From the NCBI RefSeq assembly GCF_900101115.1, contig NZ_FNFU01000001.1, positions 248,001-312,000 on the forward strand: DNA of 64,000 bases, given 5' to 3'. Position numbers and translations under genes: made by a program. This document shows, piece by piece, positions 34,201-42,350 of this stretch. The stretch's first letter is position 1; every line of letters begins with the position of its first letter. The notes beneath the pieces are model-generated. The model was given only the letters and a program-made list of their open reading frames with translations, did no database searches and was not told where the DNA came from. The DNA is from Cryobacterium psychrotolerans. Lineage in GTDB: Bacteria; Actinomycetota; Actinomycetes; Actinomycetales; Microbacteriaceae.

Positions 34201-35000
34201 TGTCCACGATCGCGGCGAACAACGAGCTCGGCGCCGGCATGCAGGTGGCGCTCAAGGACCTCGAGATCCGCGGCGCGGGCAACCTGCTCGGCGGCGAGCA
34301 GGCCGGCCACATCGCCGGGGTCGGCTTCGACCTGTACCTGCGGATGATCGGTGAGGCCGTGAGCACGTTCCGCGGCGACGTCGCCGAGGGGCAGACCGAA
34401 TTGCGACTGGAGCTGCCCGTCGACGCGCACATCCCCGAGGACTACGTGGACAGCGAGCGGCTGCGCCTCGAGGCCTACCAGAAGCTCTCGACCGCCAGTT
34501 CGCCGACGGCGGCGAAGGAACAGATCGACCTCGTGCTGGAGGAGCTCACCGACCGCTACGGCGAACCGCCGCTGCCCGTGCAGAACCTCATCGCGGTGTC
34601 GCGACTGCGCTGGCTGGCCCAGCAGATCGGGCTCAGCGAGGTCGTGGCGATGGGCTCGAACCTGCGCGTCGCCCCGGCCGAGCTGCCCGATTCGATCCAG
34701 GTGCGCCTGCAACGGATGTACCCCGGCTCGCGTTACTTCACCCAGAACGGTTCGCTCACGGTGCCGATGCCCCGCGTCAGCGTCGGAATGGGAGCGGAGG
34801 AGCCGCTCGAGGACTCGGCGCTGATCGAGTGGGCCGGCAGCCTGCTGGCCACGATCTTCCCCGTTCAGGCCGCCGAGGCATCCGCGAAGGGTGCCGACAA
34901 GGCCGCCGACAAGGGTGCCGACAAGGCCGCCGACAAGGCTGCAGCGGACAAGGCGGCCGCCAACCCGACGCTCAAGACCAACCCCCGGAGGCCTTCATGA
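31251..35000 (+). CDS. mfd: Transcription-repair coupling factor
   Basis: Removes RNA polymerase stalled at DNA lesions and recruits UvrAB. The 1249-residue protein has the UvrB-homology module at residues 1-330, and the RNA-polymerase-interacting and hinge region near TGDHVVHQTHGIGRFLEL. The RecG-like translocase has GDVGFGKTEVAVRAAFKA, IIDEEQRFGVEHK, MSATPIPRTLEMA and LRGRVGRGRERAYAY. The TRCF C-terminal domain follows. The last 40 residues are an unusual Ala-Lys-Asp tail encoded by a tandem repeat (34888-34935). Start GTG. The stop overlaps the mazG ATG as ATGA. Confidence 0.97.
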   Translation: MILSGLIAALSRASTFDNALVYANRDADFSLAEGLRAPLLAGLMDRRPAEDRALLVITATGRESEALRENLACFDSEAEIIDFPAWETLPHERLSPSAEIVGRRLYALRRMRDWEEADPSTRRPLIVVASVRAALQPVSDNLTDYDPIELTVGARGHDLAAIALGLVDVAYSRVDMVTRRGEFAVRGGILDVFPPIAPHPYRIEFFGDEVEQIRAFSVADQRSLPEPVASVSLPPSREMLLSPAVRQRAREMQHEFPSLAGMLAKIAEGIPVDGMESLAPALVDRLVPMTHYLPGATAIAVISPERVASRAISLGETNREFLSAAWSAATAGAEAPIDLESGEFLTLGALRDSVKFSAPGAPASRHAWWTLSSFQAAPTDEVVLPEHRELDDLLTVRLDAQAVPSFQGNVDGAVGHLAERLKDGWTVAVVAQGAGLVERAADVLAEHELPARIVTEFPANPEPGIAYLLKASVDHGFELPETKLTLVSESEFYGRTVGYDARQVKKLASRRKNVVDPLQLKTGDHVVHQTHGIGRFLELTQREVSSGGRNPVKTKREYLVLEYAPSKRGHPGDKLFVPTDQLDLVTRYVGGEAPALSKMGGSDWSAAKTKARRAVRDIAVELVKLYSARMASKGHAFGPDTPWQRELEESFPFAETPDQLTTIDEVKADMERPIPMDRLLSGDVGFGKTEVAVRAAFKAIQDGKQVAMLVPTTLLVRQHMETFQERFAGFPIHLRALSRFQTEKESKETIAGMLDGTVDLVIGTHRLLSESIVFKDLGLVIIDEEQRFGVEHKDALKKLKTNVDILAMSATPIPRTLEMAVTGIREMSTLATPPEDRHPILTFVGPHSDRQVAAAIRRELLREGQIFVVHNRVSSINRVAAHLSELVPEARIAVAHGQLPEAQLEQVVVDFWERKFDVLVSTTIIETGLDIANANTIIIDRADKFGLSQLHQLRGRVGRGRERAYAYFLYDENKPLTEIAHDRLSTIAANNELGAGMQVALKDLEIRGAGNLLGGEQAGHIAGVGFDLYLRMIGEAVSTFRGDVAEGQTELRLELPVDAHIPEDYVDSERLRLEAYQKLSTASSPTAAKEQIDLVLEELTDRYGEPPLPVQNLIAVSRLRWLAQQIGLSEVVAMGSNLRVAPAELPDSIQVRLQRMYPGSRYFTQNGSLTVPMPRVSVGMGAEEPLEDSALIEWAGSLLATIFPVQAAEASAKGADKAADKGADKAADKAAADKAAANPTLKTNPRRPS
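34888..34935. repeat. 24-bp tandem duplication in the mfd 3' end
   Basis: Two near-identical 24-bp units (aagggtgccgacaaggccgc and the next four bases) encode the AKGADKAADKGADKAADKAA tail. A further partial unit follows. Confidence 0.8.
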
Positions 35001-35725
35001 CCAACCCAGACGTCCAGCCGGACGCGGACCAGCCGAGCCAACTCGACCTCCTGATCGAGACGGTCGCGCGGCTCCGCGCGCCGGGCGGCTGCCCGTGGGA
35101 CGCCGACCAGACCCACGAATCCCTGGTGCAGTACCTCGTCGAGGAGAGCCACGAACTCATCGACGCGATCGAGGCCGGCGGCCGCGAGGAGATGATCGAA
35201 GAGCTCGGCGACGTGCTCTACCAGGTGATCTTCCACGCCGACATCGCGGCGCAGACCCGCGGTGAGGACTTCGATATCCAGGACGTCGCCGCGCACATGA
35301 ACGCCAAAATGGTCGGGCGGCATCCGCACGTCTTCGGCGACCTGGTGCTCGACACGGCCGACGACGTCGTGGCGGCCTGGGACGACTTCAAGGCCGCGGA
35401 GAAACCGCACCGCACGAGCGTGCTCGACGGGATACCGCAGGGCATGCCCGCGCTCGCGCTGGCGGACAAGGTGCTCGGCCGCGCGCAGAAGATCGGCCTG
35501 CTCGAGGCGGATGGCGGTTCACCGCTGGCGATCTCGAGCGAAGACGAACTGGGCCCGATCCTGCTCGCCATCGTCTCCGCGGCCAAGGCCCAGGGACTCG
35601 ACTCCGAGCGGGCGCTCCGCAGCGCACTCCGCGACCTGCAGGACGAGATCCGCGCCGCCGAGGCCGAGCAAGCCGAGCTCGGCGCCGATTCCGCCGACGC
35701 CGGCATCATCGGCTTCCCGACCTAG
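34997..35725 (+). CDS. mazG: MazG family nucleoside triphosphate pyrophosphohydrolase
   Basis: A 242-residue all-alpha NTP pyrophosphohydrolase that clears non-canonical or excess NTPs. The metal-binding motifs are EESHELIDAI and EELGDVLYQVIFHA, and LRAPGGCPWDADQTHESL is the conserved N-terminus. One full MazG domain is present with a degenerate second half, shorter than the E. coli protein. ATGA overlap with mfd places it in the mfd transcript. A family A palindrome begins at the base after its stop codon. Confidence 0.94.
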   Translation: MTNPDVQPDADQPSQLDLLIETVARLRAPGGCPWDADQTHESLVQYLVEESHELIDAIEAGGREEMIEELGDVLYQVIFHADIAAQTRGEDFDIQDVAAHMNAKMVGRHPHVFGDLVLDTADDVVAAWDDFKAAEKPHRTSVLDGIPQGMPALALADKVLGRAQKIGLLEADGGSPLAISSEDELGPILLAIVSAAKAQGLDSERALRSALRDLQDEIRAAEAEQAELGADSADAGIIGFPT

Positions 35726-35824
35726 CCCCGTTCCTCCCCGCGAAACCGCAGTTGTGCGCGAAATAGCGCCCTCATAACGAGCACAAGTGCGTTTTCGCGG
35801 GGGGAGTCGCGGGGAGGAACGGGG
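35726..35824. repeat. Intergenic palindrome, family A copy 3, with alternative right arms
   Basis: Outer arms 35726-35742 and 35808-35824 are a perfect 17-bp pair. The left sequence 35736-35750 can instead pair with 35788-35802 (one mismatch). The element exactly fills the gap between mazG (stop at 35725) and the convergent permease (stop codon from 35827), so both stop codons border it. Confidence 0.9.
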
Positions 35825-35826
35825 GG

Positions 35827-36930
35827 TCAGGCGACCCGGCGGCCCGTCGGGAGGCGGCGCGCGGGGGTGATCGTGCGGCGCCAGGCCCAGAGCAGCGCCC
35901 CGACGGCCAGGGCCAGGTGGATGCCCAGCCCGACGAACCAGGACGGCACCGCGCCGTCGTAGGTCTCGCGCGGCGTCGGGGGCTGTTCTTCGGCGGTGAC
36001 GTCGTATTCGCCCGTCGAATCGCACCACGGCGACTCGGTCTGCAGGTCGGGCGCGGCCTGCGCCTGGCGCACCGAGACCGCGATCCAGCCGAACAGGTCC
36101 TGGGGGTTGCCGGCGGCGTCGAAAACGCCGGGGGACGCATCCGCCAGGACGACGTAGGGGTTCGCGGCGAGCACCCACCAGTAGTAGTCGAAGCGGGGGA
36201 CTTCCCTCGTGGTCGTCGGGTCGGGGCACTCGCTGCTCGCCGGGGACGTCGTGGCCTCTGACCGGGTGGCCGTGCCGAGCAGGGCGAACGAGATCAGCGT
36301 GCCGACGCTCAGCGCGGCGACGATCAGGTAGGTGACGACGATCGAGAACAGCGGGCGGGTGACGATGCCGGAGAGCCCGACGCCGACTGCGGCGATGACT
36401 CCGAGCTCGACGGCGAGTACGAGCACGGAGACGGCAATCGTGCCGAGCGAGACCTCGCCGAGGGCGACCGCGAAGAGCAGGAACGGAACCGCGGCCGCGA
36501 GGAAGGCGAGCGCCGTGATCCAGGCCGCGACGAACTTGCCGAGCACGAGTTGGCCCGTGCTGATCAGGGTGACCTGGGTCGTGGCGAGCGTGCCGATGTC
36601 GCGGTCGCCGTTGATGGCGTTGCCGCTCAGCGCGGGCGAGACGAGCGTGCCGAGCAGCAGCACGAAGAGGATGACGGTCGAGAAGACTCCGCCGCCGCCG
36701 GTCTCCCAGGCGGTCGTCGAGAGCCAGAGCAGGATCGTGACCGCCGCGACGAGGAGCATGAAGATGCCGAGCAGCACGTACCAGGCGACTCCGCGCACGC
36801 GCTGGCGCAGCTCGAGCGTGACGATGAGCCAGATTCCGGCGACGACGTCGCGCACTCGTCCGCGGCCGGAAGCGCCACCGGCAGCGGGGCCCGGTGTCGG
36901 GCGGGGTGCGTCGGTGAGTGTGCGGCTCAT
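35827..36930 (-). CDS. ABC-2 type transporter permease
   Basis: A 367-residue membrane protein with six or more transmembrane segments (VAWYVLLGIFMLLVAAVTIL and so on). SALSGNAINGDRDIGTLATTQVT, with the conserved ExxxGT-like cytoplasmic motif replaced by DRDIGTLATTQ, identifies the ABC-2 exporter family. A long external loop (about residues 215-300) contains two Cys. It pairs with the ATPase whose stop overlaps this start (ATGA), so the pair forms an exporter. The substrate is unknown. The location opposite ferritin might suggest metal-related export, but this is speculation. Confidence 0.85.
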   Translation of the reverse strand: MSRTLTDAPRPTPGPAAGGASGRGRVRDVVAGIWLIVTLELRQRVRGVAWYVLLGIFMLLVAAVTILLWLSTTAWETGGGGVFSTVILFVLLLGTLVSPALSGNAINGDRDIGTLATTQVTLISTGQLVLGKFVAAWITALAFLAAAVPFLLFAVALGEVSLGTIAVSVLVLAVELGVIAAVGVGLSGIVTRPLFSIVVTYLIVAALSVGTLISFALLGTATRSEATTSPASSECPDPTTTREVPRFDYYWWVLAANPYVVLADASPGVFDAAGNPQDLFGWIAVSVRQAQAAPDLQTESPWCDSTGEYDVTAEEQPPTPRETYDGAVPSWFVGLGIHLALAVGALLWAWRRTITPARRLPTGRRVA

Positions 36931-37913
36931 GCGGATGCCCCGTCCTGGAGCGCCGGTCGATTGAGGCCCTCGAACGTGTGCTCGAGATCGCCCACCGCCG
37001 GGCCGAAGGCGGTCACCGGCACTCCCGCGGTGACGAGCCGGGCCAGCAGCTCGGCCGCGGCGGCCTCGCTCGAGACCTGCACGAGCGTGCCGAGGTGGTC
37101 CGTGTCGGCGGCGGCTCCGGCGGCTCGGAGGGCGCCGCCCAGCGCGTTCGGGTCGAGCGAACGGATCCGCCAGGACCGGGCGCCGGCGCCGGCTTGGGCG
37201 ATGCGCTCGGCGCTGGCCGTGACGCCGTCGGCGAGGTACACCGCGGCATCCGCCATTTCGTCGAGTTCGGCGAGCACGTGGCTGGAGACGAGGATGGCCG
37301 TTCCCTCGCCGGCGAGACGCCGCACGAGTTCGCGGAGCGCCACCCGGGCGGCCGGGTCGAGGCCGGATGCCGGTTCGTCGAGCAGCAGCACGGAGGGGGA
37401 GTGCACGAGGGCGCGGGCCAGGCTCAGCCGCTGCTTCTGCCCACGGCTGAGCACGCGGGACGGCCGGTCGGCGAGGGCCTCCAAACCGGTCAGGCCGATC
37501 AGCTCGGTCGCGCGCGCGGCAGCGGCGGGCCGCGTCATCCGGTACATCCGCCCGGTCACCTCGAGGGAGGCGCGCACGCTCAGGCTGGGCCAGGAGCCGA
37601 GCACGTCGGGCATCCAGCCCATCGCGGCGCGCACGGCCTGCGGGTCGGTCACCGGGTCGTGGCCGGCGATCGTGATGGTTCCGGTGTCGGGGGCGAGCAG
37701 GCTGGCGAGCATGAGCAGCAGCGTCGTCTTGCCGGCGCCGTTGGGCCCGATCAGGGCGGTCACCGAGCCCGGTGGCACGGTGAGAGTGGCGTCCCGCACC
37801 GCGTGCACGCTGCCGAACGAGCGGCTCACCCCCGTGACCGATATTCCCTGCGGTGCACTGTGCTCCAGGTGTGCGTGCCCCATGTGTGCGTGCCCCATGT
37901 GTGCCTGCTCCAT
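36927..37913 (-). CDS. ABC exporter ATPase with histidine-rich N-terminus
   Basis: A 328-residue ATPase: Walker A LIGPNGAGKTTLLLML, signature VLSRGQKQRLSLARAL (SRGQ instead of SGGQ), Walker B VLLLDEPASGLDP and H-loop VSSHVLAEL. A C-terminal regulatory segment of about 80 residues follows. The first 20 residues, MEQAHMGHAHMGHAHLEHSA, hold six His and four Met and look like a metal-binding tail. The tail is encoded by a 15-bp repeat at about 37868-37900. GGAGGGGG precedes the ATG. It forms an operon with the permease at 35827 and is divergent from ferritin with 82 bases between. Confidence 0.88.
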   Translation of the reverse strand: MEQAHMGHAHMGHAHLEHSAPQGISVTGVSRSFGSVHAVRDATLTVPPGSVTALIGPNGAGKTTLLLMLASLLAPDTGTITIAGHDPVTDPQAVRAAMGWMPDVLGSWPSLSVRASLEVTGRMYRMTRPAAAARATELIGLTGLEALADRPSRVLSRGQKQRLSLARALVHSPSVLLLDEPASGLDPAARVALRELVRRLAGEGTAILVSSHVLAELDEMADAAVYLADGVTASAERIAQAGAGARSWRIRSLDPNALGGALRAAGAAADTDHLGTLVQVSSEAAAAELLARLVTAGVPVTAFGPAVGDLEHTFEGLNRPALQDGASA

Positions 37914-37983
37914 CGTTGCCCCCTCCGGCTGTGCCCGAAGTCTAGGGGGATGTCGCGCGGTAGCGGGGGATGCCGGGGGCCGG

Positions 37984-37989
37984 TACCGT
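37984..37989 (+). promoter_or_regulatory. -10 element (TACCGT) of the ferritin gene, leaderless type
   Basis: Six bases (CGAACC) before the ATG at 37996. Confidence 0.5.
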
Positions 37990-37995
37990 CGAACC

Positions 37996-38529
37996 ATGAG
38001 CGAGACTTCCTTCAACGAACTTCTGTCCACCCAGATCGGCAACGAGTTTGCCGCGTCGCAGCAGTACATCGCGATCGCGGTGTGGTTCGACAACGAGGAC
38101 CTGCCTCAGCTGGCCGCGCACTTCTACCGCCAGTCGATCGAAGAGCGCAACCACGCCATGATGCTCGTGCAGTACCGCCTGGACCGCGACCTCGGCGTCG
38201 AGATCCCCGGCATCCCGGCCGTGCGCAATTCCTTCGCCAACGCGGTCGAGCCGATCGCGCTGGCCCTGGCCCAGGAGAGGCAGGTGACGAGCCAGATCGA
38301 GGCACTGTTCCGGGCGGCCCGGGCCGACGGTGACGCCCTCGGCGAGCAGGCGATGCTGTGGTTCCTCAAGGAGCAGGTCGAGGAGATCGCCTCGATGTCG
38401 ACCCTGTTGACGATCGCGCAGCGCGCCGGCGACAACCTCTTCGACATCGAGAACTACATCGCCCGCGAGACAGTCGGCTCGGCCGCCGTCGAAGCGGACG
38501 CCCCCGGATCCGCCGGCGGCGCCCTCTAA
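37996..38529 (+). CDS. Ferritin (non-haem iron storage)
   Basis: A 177-residue four-helix-bundle ferritin. Ferroxidase ligands are seen in NEFAASQQYIAIAVWFDNED (first Glu) and QSIEERNHAMMLVQY (ExxH), with later ligands in EQVEEIASM. The F-type (ftn) is favoured over bacterioferritin because no haem-ligand Met is evident in the usual place. It stores iron as ferric mineral in a 24-mer. Behind it lies a family A palindrome. It is divergent from the His-rich ABC ATPase, and the short intergenic space could hold a shared iron or redox control site, though I see no clear Fur or IdeR box. Confidence 0.93.
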   Translation: MSETSFNELLSTQIGNEFAASQQYIAIAVWFDNEDLPQLAAHFYRQSIEERNHAMMLVQYRLDRDLGVEIPGIPAVRNSFANAVEPIALALAQERQVTSQIEALFRAARADGDALGEQAMLWFLKEQVEEIASMSTLLTIAQRAGDNLFDIENYIARETVGSAAVEADAPGSAGGAL

Positions 38530-38540
38530 CCCCTCCGCAC

Positions 38541-38607
38541 CCCCGCGAAACTGCAGTTGTGCGCGCTAAAACGCGTTCATAACGCGCACGAGTGCGTTTT
38601 CGCGGGG
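38541..38607. repeat. Intergenic palindrome, family A copy 4 (imperfect)
   Basis: The arms pair around a centre near 38574, with ccccgcgaaa against ttttcgcgggg intact at the ends and several mismatches inside. The loop ctaaaacgcgttcataac resembles that of the copy at 52641-52705. It starts 12 bases behind the ferritin stop codon. Confidence 0.82.
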
Positions 38608-38625
38608 AGGGGGAGGGCGACCTGA

Positions 38626-38631
38626 CAGAAT
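38626..38631 (+). promoter_or_regulatory. -10 element (CAGAAT) of hisS, leaderless type
   Basis: Seven bases before the ATG at 38639. The spacer is G-rich (CGGGGGT) and might act as a ribosome-binding site instead. Confidence 0.45.
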
Positions 38632-38638
38632 CGGGGGT

Positions 38639-39901
38639 ATGGCTTCCTCCGTTAATCCTCCGCGCGGCATGCGCGATTTCCTCCCTCGGGAGAAGGCCGC
38701 CCGCGAGCACGCGCTGGGCGTGATCCGGCAGAGCTTCGCCGCCCACGGGTTCGACGAGATCGAAACCCCGGTGATGGAGGACTCCGCCCTGCTGCACTCG
38801 GGGCTGGGCGGCGACAACGAGAAGCTCGCCTTCGCCGTGCTGAAGCGGGGCCTCGGGCCGGCGGATGCCGCGGCCGCCGCCGCCTCGGGCGACCTGCTCG
38901 CCCTGGCCGACCTCGGCCTCCGCTTCGACCTCACCGTGCCGCTGGCCCGGTTCTACGCGACCCACCGCGCCGAACTGCCCGCCGTGTTCCGGGCGATCCA
39001 GATCGCCCCGGTCTGGCGCGCCGAACGCCCGCAGAAGGGCCGCTACCGCCAGTTCGTGCAGTGCGACATCGACATCATCGGCGAGGCCGGCCCGCTGGCC
39101 GAGATCGAGTTGATCACGGCCACGGCAGCGGCCCTCGACGCCCTCGGCCTGGCCGGCTGCTCGGTGCGCATCAACGACCGCCGCATCCTCACCACGCTGC
39201 TCGGGCACTGGGGCGTGCCGCCCGAGCGGAACGAGCGCGCCCTGATCACCATCGACAAGCTCGACAAGATCGGCGTCGACGGCGTCGTGGCCGAACTCGC
39301 CGGCCTGGGCCTCGCAACCGAGGGCATCGCCGACACCCTGCGCGCCATCGGCTCGGCCGGCTGGGACCTCACCGAAGCCGATGGCGCCCCAGCGCCCGCC
39401 TGGCTCGACGCCGCAGCCTACGCCGACCTGCGTGCGCTCCGGGCCGCCCTCCCGGGAGTCGAAATCGTCTTCGACCCGACCCTCGTGCGCGGGATGGGCT
39501 ACTACACCGGCACCATCTTCGAGATCGCCCACCCCGACCTGGGCTATTCGCTCGGCGGCGGCGGCCGCTACGACGGCATGATCGGCCGCTTCCTCGGCAC
39601 GGATGTCCCCGCCTGCGGTTTCTCGATCGGCTTCGAACGCATCGTCGACCTGCTCGGCGCCGACGAGGCATCCGCCGCGAACGCCGTCGTGCTCGTGCAC
39701 GAGAAGGACGCCGACCCGGCGCGGCTGGTCGCTCTGAAGTCCGCCCTCGTCGAGGGCGGGCTGCGCGTTCGCCTCGAGCGGCGCACGAAGAACCTCAAGG
39801 CGCTGCTCGACCGGGCGGGCGAGGCCGGCTACAGCCGGTTCGCGTTCGTCACAGCCGAGACCGTCGACGCCTCATCGCTCGACTTCAAATCCCTCGCTTA
39901 G
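38639..39901 (+). CDS. hisS: Histidyl-tRNA synthetase
   Basis: A 420-residue class II synthetase that charges tRNA-His. Motif 1 region SSVNPPRGMRDFLPREKAAR, motif 2 VWRAERPQKGRYRQFVQCDID and the HisA/B signatures LVRGMGYYTGTIFEI and SLGGGGRYDGMIG are present. The C-terminal anticodon-binding domain starts near AVVLVHEKDADPAR. An insertion of Ala-rich residues (ADAAAAAASGD) at about residue 78 is seen. The end (DFKSLA) is close to family norm. Confidence 0.96.
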   Translation: MASSVNPPRGMRDFLPREKAAREHALGVIRQSFAAHGFDEIETPVMEDSALLHSGLGGDNEKLAFAVLKRGLGPADAAAAAASGDLLALADLGLRFDLTVPLARFYATHRAELPAVFRAIQIAPVWRAERPQKGRYRQFVQCDIDIIGEAGPLAEIELITATAAALDALGLAGCSVRINDRRILTTLLGHWGVPPERNERALITIDKLDKIGVDGVVAELAGLGLATEGIADTLRAIGSAGWDLTEADGAPAPAWLDAAAYADLRALRAALPGVEIVFDPTLVRGMGYYTGTIFEIAHPDLGYSLGGGGRYDGMIGRFLGTDVPACGFSIGFERIVDLLGADEASAANAVVLVHEKDADPARLVALKSALVEGGLRVRLERRTKNLKALLDRAGEAGYSRFAFVTAETVDASSLDFKSLA

Positions 39902-39912
39902 GGCGCATTCAC

Positions 39913-41259
<1,347 letters not shown>

Positions 41260-41346
41260 TTCGACCGGGGCTCGGGGCGCGTGGGTCAGCCCGCCGCTTC
41301 GAGCCCCGTTTCGGTTTGATTGCACGCCCAGCGAAAGGAGGTGCCC

Positions 41347-41823
41347 GTGGAGAGGACCCGTACCCCGCGGCAGCCCGCCGCCGGCCGGGCGGACACGCCC
41401 GTGGGCGGCTGGATCCGCGGCATCCGCAACTCGGGGTTCTCCTTGGTGATGATGGGGATCCTCGTGCTCGCCGTCGTCGTGCTCGCCCCGAGCCTGCGCA
41501 CCTACGGGGAACAGCGCCAGGAGATCGACCGGCTGAAGGCGGCCGTCACCGATCAGCAGGACACCGTCGACCACCTGAAGTCGGAACGCGAGCGCTGGAA
41601 CGACCGCACGTTCATCACGACCCAGGCCCGCGAGCGGCTCTCCTACGTACTGCCCGGCGACATCAGCTTCCTCGTGATCAATGACCTGAAGCTCCCGGTG
41701 ACCGGCCGGGGCGGCGACACGCCTGTCAGCACCGACATCCAATCGACCGACGTCGACTGGCTCACATCCGTCTTCGCTTCGGTCATGACCGCAGGCCTGG
41801 CGCCGGAGGAGGCATCCCCATGA
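41347..41823 (+). CDS. FtsB/DivIC-like septum formation protein
   Basis: A 158-residue bitopic protein. A basic cytoplasmic tail precedes one transmembrane helix (FSLVMMGILVLAVVVLAPSL). An external coiled coil follows (YGEQRQEIDRLKAAVTDQQDTVDHLKSERERW) with the DivIC/FtsB motif DRTFITTQARERLSYVLPGD. It should be part of the division complex with FtsL and FtsQ. Start is GTG at 41347, placed by AAAGGAGG five bases upstream. Its end overlaps the DUF501 start by four bases. Confidence 0.88.
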   Translation: MERTRTPRQPAAGRADTPVGGWIRGIRNSGFSLVMMGILVLAVVVLAPSLRTYGEQRQEIDRLKAAVTDQQDTVDHLKSERERWNDRTFITTQARERLSYVLPGDISFLVINDLKLPVTGRGGDTPVSTDIQSTDVDWLTSVFASVMTAGLAPEEASP

Positions 41824-42350
41824 CCAGACCCCCCTTCGGGCCCGTGACGGCGGAGGACATTGCCACCGTCTCCGCGCAGCTGGGCCGCCCGGCCCGGGAC
41901 GTCGTCGGCATTGCCGCGCGCTGCGTTTGCGGCGCCCCGACCGTCGTGGCAACCGCGCCCCGGCTGGGCGACGGCACGCCGTTCCCCACCCTCTACTACC
42001 TGTGCCACCCGGCGGCGACGGCGGCCGTCTCATTCCTCGAGGCCACCCAGGTGATGAACGAGTACAACGAGCTGCTCGCCGAAGACGACGAGGTGCGCGC
42101 CCGCTACCAGGCGGCGCACGAGAGCTTCCTCGCCGACCGTGAATCCCTCGGGTCCGTTCCGGAGATCGCCGGGATTTCCTCCGGCGGCATGCCCACCCGG
42201 GTCAAGTGCCTGCACGCCCTCGTCGCGCACTCGCTGGCCGCGGGGCCCGGCGTCAACCCCATCGGCGACCTCGCCCTGGCACGCTCGGCCTGGACGCCCA
42301 GCGTGTGCGAATGCCTCGACTACAGCGCACAGGGCCCGGCGGGGGCATGA
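41820..42350 (+). CDS. DUF501 domain protein
   Basis: A 176-residue soluble protein of unknown function that follows eno and the DivIC-like gene across actinobacteria. Conserved cysteines are clustered in pairs: ARCVCGAPTVV, YYLCHPAAT, VKCLHALVAHSLA and SVCECLDY. The spacing suggests a metal or iron-sulfur site, which is inference. GINPIGD-like GVNPIGDLALARSAW near the end is the family hallmark. ATGA overlaps exist at both ends, so translation is coupled with the genes on either side. Confidence 0.9.
   Translation: MTRPPFGPVTAEDIATVSAQLGRPARDVVGIAARCVCGAPTVVATAPRLGDGTPFPTLYYLCHPAATAAVSFLEATQVMNEYNELLAEDDEVRARYQAAHESFLADRESLGSVPEIAGISSGGMPTRVKCLHALVAHSLAAGPGVNPIGDLALARSAWTPSVCECLDYSAQGPAGA

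Noticed and set aside
31266-34712. Long open frame on the minus strand opposite mfd (about 1150 codons)
   Set aside because: It is a shadow of the mfd codon pattern in a GC-rich genome. The translation has no domain and is rich in Asp, Arg, Val and Gly as expected from antisense reading.
37914-37995. IdeR/Fur-type box between ferritin and the ABC exporter
   Set aside because: I found no 19-bp iron-box-like dyad in the 82 bases.
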